In this document: piece after piece, positions 11,653 through 21,056 of the stretch
How the letters are laid out: each line of letters begins with the position of its first letter
Position numbering within the stretch: the first letter of the stretch is position 1
Source: Sinohyriopsis cumingii
Taxonomy: Eukaryota > Mollusca > Bivalvia > Unionida > Unionidae
Assembly: GCA_028554795.2 (NCBI GenBank)
Contig: CM068831.1
Location: 38,956,903-39,020,902, forward strand
Length of the DNA stretch: 64,000 bases
Direction of reading: 5' to 3'
Notes under the pieces: generated by a model
Told to the model about the DNA's origin: nothing
Database searches by the model: none
The model's input: only the letters and a program-made list of their open reading frames with translations
Program-made: the position numbers and the translations under genes

Positions 11653-12554
11653 CTCCAGAAAATTATTATCATATTTGATAGAGATGCAAAACCTGACCTG
11701 ACCTGCAGCTAAATTTGACCTGCATCAAATGTGCACCAATGCTTACACCTACAAGATGAAATTTGCAAGAGGTCTTATTCATGTCTGAAGTGCCACCCTA
11801 GAAAACAGCAGATTTAATTACAGACTTGTGTGAATCCATCTTAGTTACAACAAAATTGCAGTGCCAAGCTAAAGAGGCCAACCCGGGTTTTTCCTCCACC
11901 ATTAATACTGGCCGCTATGTGTGCTAAAATATGGCGTTAAACCCTACAACAACAACAACAACAACTAAAGAGGCCAATTGTTTGAGAATCTCCATCCAGT
12001 TTAAAGTCTCCAATTTAGTAGACATGCATAAATCACACGGTTCAAAATAATTACATACTTCAACACATTCAACAAACCAGTGACAAGTTTAACATGACCG
12101 ACGGAACCATTACGCTTTGCATGACCCACGCTTCACCTCCTAGAGAGACTGGGGCACCTCGCAAGACGAGAACTATACCGCATAATAGAAAACATCATTC
12201 ACGTTTTCAATTTCTCCGTTGATCATGGGGCTTGTGAAACTTTAATACTGAAAGCAATTTTTTCCACTGTCTCTTTCCGATTTTAGACTCCACCGACGAT
12301 ATTGGCGCGAAGAGGAAGGATATGTAGCCTTACAAAGACAGCCGTAAGGATGCTACAATCATTGCTCACAATTTCTCTTGATACGACGGAATGTTTCCTT
12401 CTGAATCTATTCAAACGATCGCACCGATTATGGTTGGAGCCAGTCTAGTCGAAGTGAAATCGCGACAAATGCATTTTAAAGATTTCATGAATTATTTGGC
12501 AATGTGTTTGAAAAAAATGACTAAAATATTTGGAATGACACATGGACAGAAGTT
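11653..12554 (+). pseudogene. Relic of protein-primed family B DNA polymerase (Maverick/Polinton type)
   Basis: Fragments match the exonuclease half of protein-primed type B DNA polymerases (DNA_pol_B_2 family), the replicative enzyme of Polinton/Maverick and related virus-like elements. A possible Exo I site reads I-I-I-F-D-R-D-A-K at about 11662-11690. Exo II reads T-I-I-A-H-N-F-S-stop-Y-D from about 12355, with TGA at 12379-12381 inside the motif. It continues in frame through a block with F-K-D-F-M-N-Y-L (usual form F-x-D-S) and K-M-T-K-I-F-G-M-T-H to about 12550. The next conserved block, K-G-[YF]-F-P-H, and the polymerase palm are not found. A SINE tail (11882-11964) splits the relic. 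Exo II to F-G is convincing; Exo I is an inference. Confidence 0.75.
11882..11964 (+). mobile_element. 5'-truncated SINE/retroposon tail with 13-bp target-site duplication
   Basis: The 83-bp insert runs from cccgggtttttcctcc to a 3' tail ending gcgttaaaccctacaac plus ACA repeats. It is flanked by exact 13-bp direct repeats, ctaaagaggccaa, at 11869-11881 and 11965-11977, the expected target-site duplication of a retroposon. The gcgttaaaccc-type end resembles SINE 3' ends common in molluscs and other marine invertebrates (recollection). It lies inside the polymerase relic, so it postdates it. Confidence 0.82.
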
Positions 12555-14153
12555 TCTTTCTTTTCTTTTCTTTTTCTATACCTACTTGGTTCCCTCAATC
12601 ACAATCTGAAATGTTCTTTTTTAGATTTTACCATGGAGGAGTTGTACGAGCAAACATACAGACGACGCCCGAGGTTAGACAGACACAGATACTTCTGAAT
12701 CCACTAGACAATTTCTTTGTATAAAGAACCAATGCAACGCGCTTGCCATGCGATGAGGACGAATTTCGAAGAAAAGAAATCAAATACATCCATGTTTGTT
12801 CTTTGTATCTTTGAATACTTGGATAGTAAAATACAACGTGACCGTCTAGTTTGTAAAGCTTCAGATTAACGCAAATAATAATAATTGCGTCCAAACGAAC
12901 ATACCGCACCAGAGGTCTCAAAGTGGTCGATTTTATCAATCGTCATTTTTCAGTAAACCATCTCACAGGGTCTTTGACTGTATGATTCATAGCTACATTG
13001 TTTGCATGCTTTGTAGCACTCTTGAAAGTGAAGACTTATACCAGATTGAATCAATACGTTTAAACACAACCTGGTTTGACACCTACGACAACACCCCTTA
13101 ACGATGGGTGTAACATCAGTTAAAGAAATTAATATTTCCTTCAGATTTCTCTGTCGGATATCGTTTGTCTGTCGATTTCACTATTCGCTCAAAGAACAAA
13201 GAAAACAAAGGTATTTCTATGAATGACTAGTTTAGAATTCGGAATTTACCAATTCTGCTAACTGCACGCATTTGCAGAGAGTTTGTCAAGATACAAGTGA
13301 AACATCATTTGAGGAATTTTTCTATAATTGCTATTTCCACAGTAGATGAAAAGTTATTCTTGGCAAATACTATCACAGACAGAAAACAACAACGTGAATA
13401 TGAAGTTTACCACGCTACGGCTTTTGTCCTCACTGTTGCAATAAATTCAGTGGAAGGAAGTCAATGACAGTGTTGAGTTATTAGAGTATCAAGAACCGTT
13501 AACAGAACTGATTCCATCCACGTCTATTCCATTATAGTTTGGACGACGGGTAATTTGCGTTTTAATGACGGCATTTTCGTCGGATTTCGGTTATCGAAGC
13601 GTAATAATTCCAAATTTATTTTCGTAAGTAAGATACGTTGTGTTAAAATAGCGATGAGCAAACGTTTTCATGCCCATGTTAAGAATACATTCGTCGATCA
13701 TTAGTTCCGCTTTATACTTATCAAGATGCGTGTATATGCAGTTGTTTATACCAGCAACTTTTCCATTGGGAAGATGTACATGACAGGAAATTTTCTGGTG
13801 TCGATGCATGGAAGCAAGAAGGAGTTAACTTACAAACACTGAGAGGTGAACATGAGATAATGATAAAAGCCGTAGTAGAAAACCCGAAACAGGATCTATT
13901 ACAAATCCACGAAAGTAATTTCGTACAAATATAAAGGAAATGAGAAGAAAGACAATACCGGAGAAATTAGAGACACTAAATTTGTATAAATATAAGAAGA
14001 CGACCATAGCTTGCACATACATTTAATGGGACAGACATTAAATCACGAACGGAATAATATATGCCGTATGTGTTTTAAATCTTCGAAAGAAAAATGTTTT
14101 CTTGTGTTTTGACACCAATATTAGAAATGTTAGTCTAGCTTCAGATGTATTAA
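12555..14153. other. Unassigned DNA between polymerase and ATPase relics
   Basis: A pyrimidine-rich stretch 12552-12624 ending in ttttttag resembles an intron 3' end but does not lead into a recognisable polymerase block. Minus-strand open frames at 12628-12939, 13591-13809 and 13825-14022 carry no motif I recognise. The missing polymerase C-terminal half could be here in unrecognisable form. Confidence 0.5.
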
Positions 14154-14815
14154 ATGTATTTTGCATTTGATAATCTTTTCAGCATTCTCAACGTGTTACT
14201 ATCGCTGCCTCGTCCTTCAATTCCTCTAGTATCAAACGATAGACAAACATTTAGAAAACGTTGGGAGTCCTTGCATATTCGCAATTTCTTTAAAATGTTG
14301 ATTTATATATCGAGTGGTTCAAACAAACTAGAGCGTTTCATCGAATACAAATCGCATTTGTCTGATTGTCAAGCGTAAAATACCATGCGTTGTTACAAGG
14401 TGAGGTTTGCACTTTCTTTAAATTTCTTTCAATTAAATCGATTTTGTTTACAGAAGTCATTTTTCGTGAAGATTTTGGAATCGTGTTTGACTTCAGTCAA
14501 ACCACATCGTGTCATCTTCGAGGAGATGTTAGAATAAGACGTAGAAGAATAAACCTTGGTTTAAACGCCACGGACACCATTGTAATGCCAGCACAACAGT
14601 TATTTCAAGCACATCCCAAAATCAGTCCCAATGCTCATTATGTGCTATTGTTCAAATATGGAAGAAACAGATCACAGGTACATATGTTAGCCAAACAATT
14701 GAACCCTATGACTGATCTATGACATTGCAACACCAATGCTTATTTACGCATCGATTTAGAACCAACCAATTCGCTATTATTTGAGACTACTTTGTACCAA
14801 TTAGTTACACGTTAA
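14154..14815 (+). pseudogene. Relic of packaging ATPase (A32/FtsK-HerA type, Maverick/Polinton-like)
   Basis: The best-preserved block is I-V-M-P-A-Q-Q-L-F-Q, then I-S-P-N-A-H-Y-V-L-L-F-K and S-Q-V-H-M-L-A-K-Q-L-N-P (about 14583-14710). It has the form of the C-terminal half of genome-packaging ATPases of Polinton/adintovirus/poxvirus A32 type. Y-L-R-I-D-L-E-P-T follows in another frame at about 14740-14767, as expected at the end of the protein. Upstream, I-V-F-D-F near 14478 may be the Walker B strand, and S-S-G-S-N-K near 14312 a degraded Walker A (usual G-x-x-G-x-G-K-T). Frameshifts and stops occur between blocks. It lies about 1.6 kb downstream of the polymerase relic on the same strand, which supports a common parent element. 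Confidence 0.66.
14400..14453 (+). other. Intron-like 54-nt segment in ATPase relic
   Basis: The segment begins AAG|GTGAGG and ends with a pyrimidine-rich ttttgtttacag. It matches spliceosomal donor and acceptor consensus and lies between the presumed Walker A and Walker B regions. Its length is a multiple of three, so it can also be read through. Whether it was ever spliced is unknown. Confidence 0.35.
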
Positions 14816-17800
14816 GTGTTAATAATGATGTCCTGTTATTTACATTTCTCCTTTCGCATCATTCGGAAGAAAGGAAGAAAATTTAAAATCATCCTACACT
14901 TCTTTTTTTTTTTTCTTCTTCAAACGGTAGCCCACACGACCTCCTTTCAATCGCATTCTCCTGCCAAATTGTGTCGTAGTCCGTATGCCATCCGTTGCAT
15001 TGAAGGTTCTTGCGCATTTATTAGAAGCTGGTTTCAAGTGTTACGACTGTTTACTTTGAGATCACGTCAATTACTTTAAAACATAATCAACATACCCAAA
15101 CTAACAAACCCATTTTGAAGAAAAAACAAAACAAAAAAAAAACAATATGCAAACCAAAAATCAATTCATTTTTAACTGATGGATGTAATTGTTTATGAGG
15201 TGTCATTATTTTGTCCCCTTATATATAGAATCTTAAAAGAAAAAGCTAAATGAAGAAAAATATGAAAGGTCGCCAAAAAAGGCAACATCCCCACAAACAA
15301 AAGAATTGCCGCAGAAAGAAGAAAAGCTCCACGAAGAAAAGGGATAAAACAAATATCTTGACATAAAAGAGACGTGATGTTGCTACGTCGTGAAAGCACT
15401 ATAAAACAAACGACGGCATTGACTGATTGTGTCTCCTCCTGCAAGATGTATTTCATCTTCTCCGTTCATGATCATGCCTGCCAAATCTAATCTAATATCA
15501 TTGTCCATTGGATGGGAAAATAAAAATTCATTTCTAAATGAACTATTTCTACGGCAGCGACGACGTCTACTACTGTTCTAGCGGCTGCAAAGGTGGCCTT
15601 CTCTAAGACAAACGAAGATAAAGGGCAAGTGCACTACAATGTTTTACAAGAAATGTCACTCCTTTTCTCAACACGAGTTTGTAACAATGATTTGCTACAC
15701 TTAAAAAATTTGTCAAAAGCAAAATGTTTACTATCAATATAAGCTATGTGAAGTGAATTTTCAAACTTACCCACTTATCAACTTTATGTTTTATGTTATA
15801 CGAGATGTTTGCCGTTTATCACACACATATACCTACAACTTTACCAGAAACCATAACTATATACAATCCCCCATTTTAAATAGCTTGAAAAAATGGTCAC
15901 AGAATCTAGCAACCCTTCCTTGCATAACTACCTCGGTGTGTGTATGCAAAAATGAGTAAGTGACAAACATTGTCGGTTTGGAAACGCAAACCATCAATGT
16001 TACAATGCACGATTTCATAACATGATTGTAAATTCACTATAGTATGTTCTGTAATTGTTGAAAATCAGATCATATGCATTAGGTTTCCACACTGCCTGTC
16101 GACAATCAAGAAGGAAACAAACATTTACGTTACTCGTTTTGAGTGATTTCATTGCTTTACATGCTATTTACACAGTGAGAGAGTTAGAGGAGGTTTTCTT
16201 TTCCAGGTCCTTATTCGTTTGAAAAAGGAAAACAACGTCCAACCAAAGTTGTTTTCGATGCAAACTGTGTCAGTAATATGTTAAAATACGTAACGGAATG
16301 TTTGGATAGCTTTGGTTAGAACTTACGTACTGTTTTCACAATCCATCGTGGACCTTTCTAGGAGCAGACAAGCACGTGATCTTCTGTTTAGGTCACTGGT
16401 CATGGAGTCACGTGCCTCGTCAGTATACATTGTCCCCGATGTTGCCCCCAACACGTGCGATTGTGACTTTGAGGTGTTTTTAAAAGCCAATTTCATGGCT
16501 GTTGACGTACTCTTTTTACAGCCACTTAACGTCGGAGGTACCAACCTGATTGTTTTAGACTACCTCCCGATCCGCCTTTGTTTTATAATGAATATTGTCC
16601 TCGCTAACCACAAGCAGTGCCGCGTCTTTCTGAGAGTATCTACTGGCATAATAGATATGGCCACGGCAAGATAGTTTCTAAACTAAGCGGCAACTCACAG
16701 ATATGTCACTTCAAGCAGTGTGCCGGGCGTCGGGCCTACAGCACTTCTATGGACCAGTAAGTGAAATAAATGACGGTCAGCTGCTGGCCCAGCAGATGAA
16801 ATCAATGAGTACTGATATATGAGTTGGACAAAAGTAGATGGTAATCAGTCTTATGAAAGCGGCGCTTAAAGAAACGCATATTCTTTACATGTTTATAATG
16901 TCTTCTGTGGCCTTAAAACTCTGCACCGATAGCCATTACGTGGTTGTTGAGAAGGTTCAGTTATGTGAATGATCGGCAATAGATGTACAGACTCGATTTC
17001 CGCTTGGTACTGCCATATAGCAACCGTGAAACATCTCTGATCCATGTGTGGTGTTGATTGTCATCGTAAACAAAGTATCCGCAGTTTGATGGTTTTAGCC
17101 TGACTTGTATCGGAGATGCACACAGGGTAGAGAGCATGAATTCAAGTCATTCATGTTCACCGCGATGGTATGGTTGAGGTCATCACTTTTGTCAGAGATC
17201 CTCATTGGAAACTTCAGTTTGTCAAAGAGAAAGGAATGTCTCATTCAAAATATCCGATGTCGAGTTCATAAGAACGGATCTGTTGGAAATCAACTAAATT
17301 TGGTGGTGTTAAAGTCATTTGCCATGAAACGGCTTGTACAGCGAAATTATTTTGCTAGGCCGCTAGCCTAAGTATTTGTTTAAAACTTTTCTATTCGATC
17401 AACAATCTTAGCGATTGTCATGATCATGCTTCAGTATCAGGTCGTCAAGGTCACCAGCCAACTTCATTATACTTTGCTGGCAGATATGTAAGCGAGCATG
17501 TAACCTTAAAGCTAAGGTTAAAGATGACGTCCTTCTTTCAAAAACCCATCCATCAACGACAACTAGGATCAAAGTAAGCTTATTGCTGCGTGAATTATTC
17601 AAATGTAATGCATAGCGGCCTCAAACTCCGAGTCACTCTTAATGTGATACATTGTATGACTCTGTCTAATTATGTTTTTAATGATGCGAATAAACCACTT
17701 CTACATATATTAAGTTTATGGAGTGCTATTTCATACCAAACAAAGACATTTTGATCATGATTTAATGTTTCAAAACTGTAGAATAAATATGTATTTAGCA

Positions 17801-19687
17801 ACGTCAAAATGCTAAGAGTTAAAGACGCCCTTAAGTTTCTACACGTTGTTTTTCAAATCACTTTAGACACTCCTAGAACTAATTGGTCCTGATGCACAAA
17901 CAAAGTTAAAGTCTAAAAGGATAGTGAATGTAAGAATTCAAAGAATTCGAGTGTATACAATCGTTATTGTTGCTTCTCCTTTATAATATTTGTACATTGC
18001 AGGTAGGAATATAATAAAATGCCGCGGAAGTGTATTACGATTTATATATGCACAGTAGAGACAGATGTACCAACCGCAGATCAGCAACGAAATGATAATT
18101 CTAAAACTCGTACGTTGATAGTGTTTGTGCTTTAGCGCAACCCTCACCTAGAATTATGTTGTGCAGTCAAGTTTCATGATAAGAAATACACAGTCCGATG
18201 ACACTTCTTTGTGCAGACAAAATGCGCTAATATCTAGTTTGGAGTTCTATTTTTCGACGTACATGGATATTGTCAATTTGTTGCATAATGCATGCCATAA
18301 CTAATAGTACATTGTACAGTGCTGTGCTTAAAACAGAAGTATACTAAAAGATGTAACGTTTCGTATTCAGCCGATAATGTGGAGAAATTAAAAAAAAAAA
18401 AAAGCACTGTTGAATCTGAATCTAATGTTATGCATTCTGTCGCACACACACATACATTCTAAAATACAGCTTGATATTATCTACAAATTAAAAAAAAGGT
18501 CAGGCATTGGTCTTCTTCCAGTTTTAATAGTATTACCGTTGAAAAATAAAATGGCCCTATTTTGTACAATCGTGGAGTGCGCCAGCCAAGAATCGATTTC
18601 ACGTGCATTTTGCAATAACCACTTTGTCTGCTGCAAAAAAAAATGTTTACATCTAAACTCCTCTCACCAAAAACTAAGATCCATAATTTTTAAACCATAT
18701 TGCAAGTGTCCGCTTGAAACAGCAATTGAATTGTGCGCATCGAACTCATGATGAACAGATTATCCTAAGTTTTAAAATCGATCAGGTCAAACATCTTATT
18801 TTATTCAACTTTATACAAGATTATTAATTTAAAAAAAGTTCAAAATGTTATTATCAGTTTAGCGAATAACTTATGGATACATAGTATAAATGAGCAATAC
18901 GTAGTAAAGATGAAAACAATGCATTCTCTTCTTTGATAACCAGCACGTAAAGAGAAAACTTGTATCGGAAATCATATCACCTCTAATGGTTAATACATAC
19001 AGAAAATCGGAGAAAAGGGATGAAATTGTCTCAAAATTAATATAGCATTTTGTTCATATTGTATAATGTATAATTTCATTTCAGATTAATACAGTGCAAT
19101 ATTCATTATCATTTACAAGTGTGACAACTAAATAAATCTTATTGATAATTTTTCTTTAAAAAGTAGGAAACCTTTCCTCACGGAAAATACATTATTAATT
19201 AAATACGTATTTATTAAAAATGGAATCAAAATGTTATATTTTTTCAATAAGTAACATAATGCTTTTCCTGAAAAGTGTTCCATGCCGAATATGTAGAGAT
19301 CGAAGAACACAAGATTACAAAACACAAGATTACAGATAAGTTACTAAACATATTGGGTAATAGCAAAGTTATCATACAGAACGAAACTGGAAACATGACA
19401 ATTGTTTTTCTTATTCCATGTATTCGACATCGAACTAGATCATCAGCCAATACATGTAGTTGTTGTAGAATAACGATGAATACGACAGGTTACATAATAT
19501 AACAAACTTAGGTATAGTGGATATCATCGTCATGGATATCGGACTACACATTTTGAACTGTTATCGTGGACACAGAGTGATTTAAGTTCACATAACTTTT
19601 CCAATTACAACTAATGTGTATGGCATGAGTGACTCACCCATACTACATTCTTCAAGGTTTCGCATTTGTGGGCTTCATAGAAGAAAA
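14816..19687. other. Unassigned ~4.9-kb AT-rich stretch
   Basis: No motif is recognised here. A plus-strand Lys/Arg-rich stretch at about 15235-15360 could be a decayed small basic protein; its complement gives a spurious hydrophobic frame (15193-15456, -). Frames at 16312-16674, 17105-17371 and 18410-18751 (+) are open but match nothing I know. A homopolymer A-run near 18390-18403 varies in length among copies and changes an apparent frame start in copy B. Other Polinton genes (capsid proteins, protease, integrase) could lie here in unrecognisable form, but I found no diagnostic residues. Confidence 0.5.
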
Positions 19688-19718
19688 GCTTGAATTGTTC
19701 CTCAGAGGTGGCATTGTG
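19688..19718 (+). repeat. 31-bp core related to the 100-bp inverted-repeat arms
   Basis: The sequence agcttgaattgttcctcaga plus the next 11 bases is identical to the central part of the 100-bp arm (20745-20775), then diverges on both sides. On the minus strand it reads N-A-T-S-E-E-Q-F-K-L inside an open frame of roughly 65 codons (about 19630-19830) with no start codon and no recognised family. Confidence 0.85.
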
Positions 19719-19972
19719 GCGTATCACCTTAGATATACGGTCAAGGACTTTGATGAGTTTCGTTTTGGCCAAGACGAATATTTCGTCCTGTCTTTCAAAT
19801 AATTGAGCTTTGACAAGTAATAAAATTTCCAGTCACATAAACCAGATTGCATCCTAAAGCAGTTTTGCATGATGGCTGCAAATCTTCCGCCAGATCATTA
19901 ATATTTGGGTACAGCTATATATTATAATTCCTCTATGGAGTATTATGAACCATTCATGTCGAAGCTATGATA

Positions 19973-20072
19973 AAAACATTACAATATGCATTCGTCTTGT
20001 CTCTGATTATAAAGCACTAACAAACAATGCCACCTCTGAGGAACAATTCAAGCTATATCATGCTTATGTGTT
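19973..20072 (-). repeat. 100-bp inverted-repeat arm (left arm)
   Basis: Exact reverse complement of 20728-20827. The arms are separated by 655 bp that hold the Gypsy protease/linker fragment, whose readable part starts 4 bp after this arm ends. The pair could form a long foldback. Confidence 0.95.
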
Positions 20073-20075
20073 TTG

Positions 20076-21056
20076 GCCAATCCCGTCCCTATAAATAATT
20101 TAAGTGACACAGGAGCTTCTGAGAGTCTTTATTATCAGGTACTTCTTCTAATGAGTGTTCTTATTCAGGGAGAAAAGTGCGGCTTTGTTAATATTCACTC
20201 TATTGTGTAATTTTGTCATCAGACTTAGTCTTCGGACCCGTGACAGTCGGAACAGTGTTTTACCCGTTGAGGGCATTTGTTTATCACTTGGCAACGACCC
20301 AGCTAGACAAAAGGTTGTGGTTAATTCACTTGTAATTGACAAGACTTGTTTGGATCAGAAAGTCGATCCAACTGAAAAAGAATTCTCTGTTTTATACCCA
20401 GCTTGTGCAGTTACCAGAGAAGAAAGCTTTTGAGAATGATATTGATAAGGAAAGTATTTCTTTATCTGACACATGTATTGATAAGGCTTTTGATGAGGTC
20501 ACTTCACTCCTTGTTTGGATCAATCAAAAGGTATTGATCCCAGTTAAACTACTCATTTTCTTTTCTAAAAAGGGTGACAAACGACAATCACGGGTCATCG
20601 AATACGAAAAAGATCATAAGATCTTTTTGTTTCAAATGGCCATTAGTGAAACTGAAGCCACTGAAGTTCATGTCTGTTATTTCATTAAAAATGGAAGTCT
20701 TATTAGAAAATGGATACCTGCAAATGGAACACATAAGCATGATATAGCTTGAATTGTTCCTCAGAGGTGGCATTGTTTGTTAGTGCTTTATAATCAGAGA
20801 CAAGACGAATGCATATTGTAATGTTTTGTATTGAACTGTAGTTCCGAAGTTTTACAGACAGGAAATACTTTGTCTGGCCCATGAAACTCATTTGGCTGGT
20901 CATTTTGGGATTAATAAGACTTATCAGAATATCTTGACTCACTTTTATTGGCCAAAAATCAAAAATGATGTTTGTAAATACTGTTGATATTGTCATACTT
21001 ATTAAATGGTAGGAAAATACAATCAGAAGATATTTATGGCTCCTATTCATGCACTG
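20076..21056 (+). mobile_element. Ty3/Gypsy relic: protease to integrase zinc finger, no reverse transcriptase between (Gmr1-like order)
   Basis: The aspartic protease motif S-D-T-G-A-S-E-S-L is at 20103-20129. Then comes L-P-V-E-G-I-C-L-S-L-G-N-D in a second frame (about 20263-20300), and a linker with V-D-P-T-E-K-E and L-Y-P-A-C-A-V-T-R, typical of the protease-integrase junction of one Gypsy group. Y-F-I-K-N-G-S-L-I-R-K-W follows in a third frame (about 20683-20715). After the 100-bp insertion the H2C2 zinc domain runs from about 20838 to 21056. Protease directly followed by integrase, without reverse transcriptase, matches the Gmr1 group of Ty3/Gypsy elements, in which integrase precedes reverse transcriptase. 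An internal deletion of a standard element is the alternative. Frameshifts and stops make it dead. The relic crosses the arbitrary copy A/B border. Confidence 0.85.
20728..20827 (+). repeat. 100-bp inverted-repeat arm (right arm), copy B
   Basis: Perfect inverted partner of 19973-20072. It interrupts the Gypsy frame between K-W-I-P-A-N-G and V-V-P-K-F-Y. Confidence 0.95.

Larger units (their letters stand above)
1..20634. repeat. 20.6-kb tandem repeat unit, copy A
   Basis: The sequence at base 1 recurs at 20635, 41267 and 61862 in the same orientation, so the window is a head-to-tail array. Base 1 is an arbitrary phase. This copy is 20634 bp. Diagnostic positions of copy A: T at 5056, G at 7212 and G at 12953, where the next two copies agree with each other and differ from A. 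All elements described for this copy recur at nearly constant offsets. A unit this large made of nested transposon relics is best called a macrosatellite or tandem segmental duplication. An assembly artefact cannot be excluded from sequence alone, although copy-specific indels argue against simple duplication of identical reads. Confidence 0.97.

Noticed and set aside
12552-12624. Second intron-like segment, following the polymerase F-G-M-T-H block
   Set aside because: The donor gtttct is weak and the sequence after ttttttag does not continue into the next conserved polymerase block.
15193-15456. Hydrophobic membrane-protein-like minus-strand frame
   Set aside because: It is the complement of a Lys/Arg-rich AAA/AAG tract; hydrophobicity is a by-product of T-rich codons.
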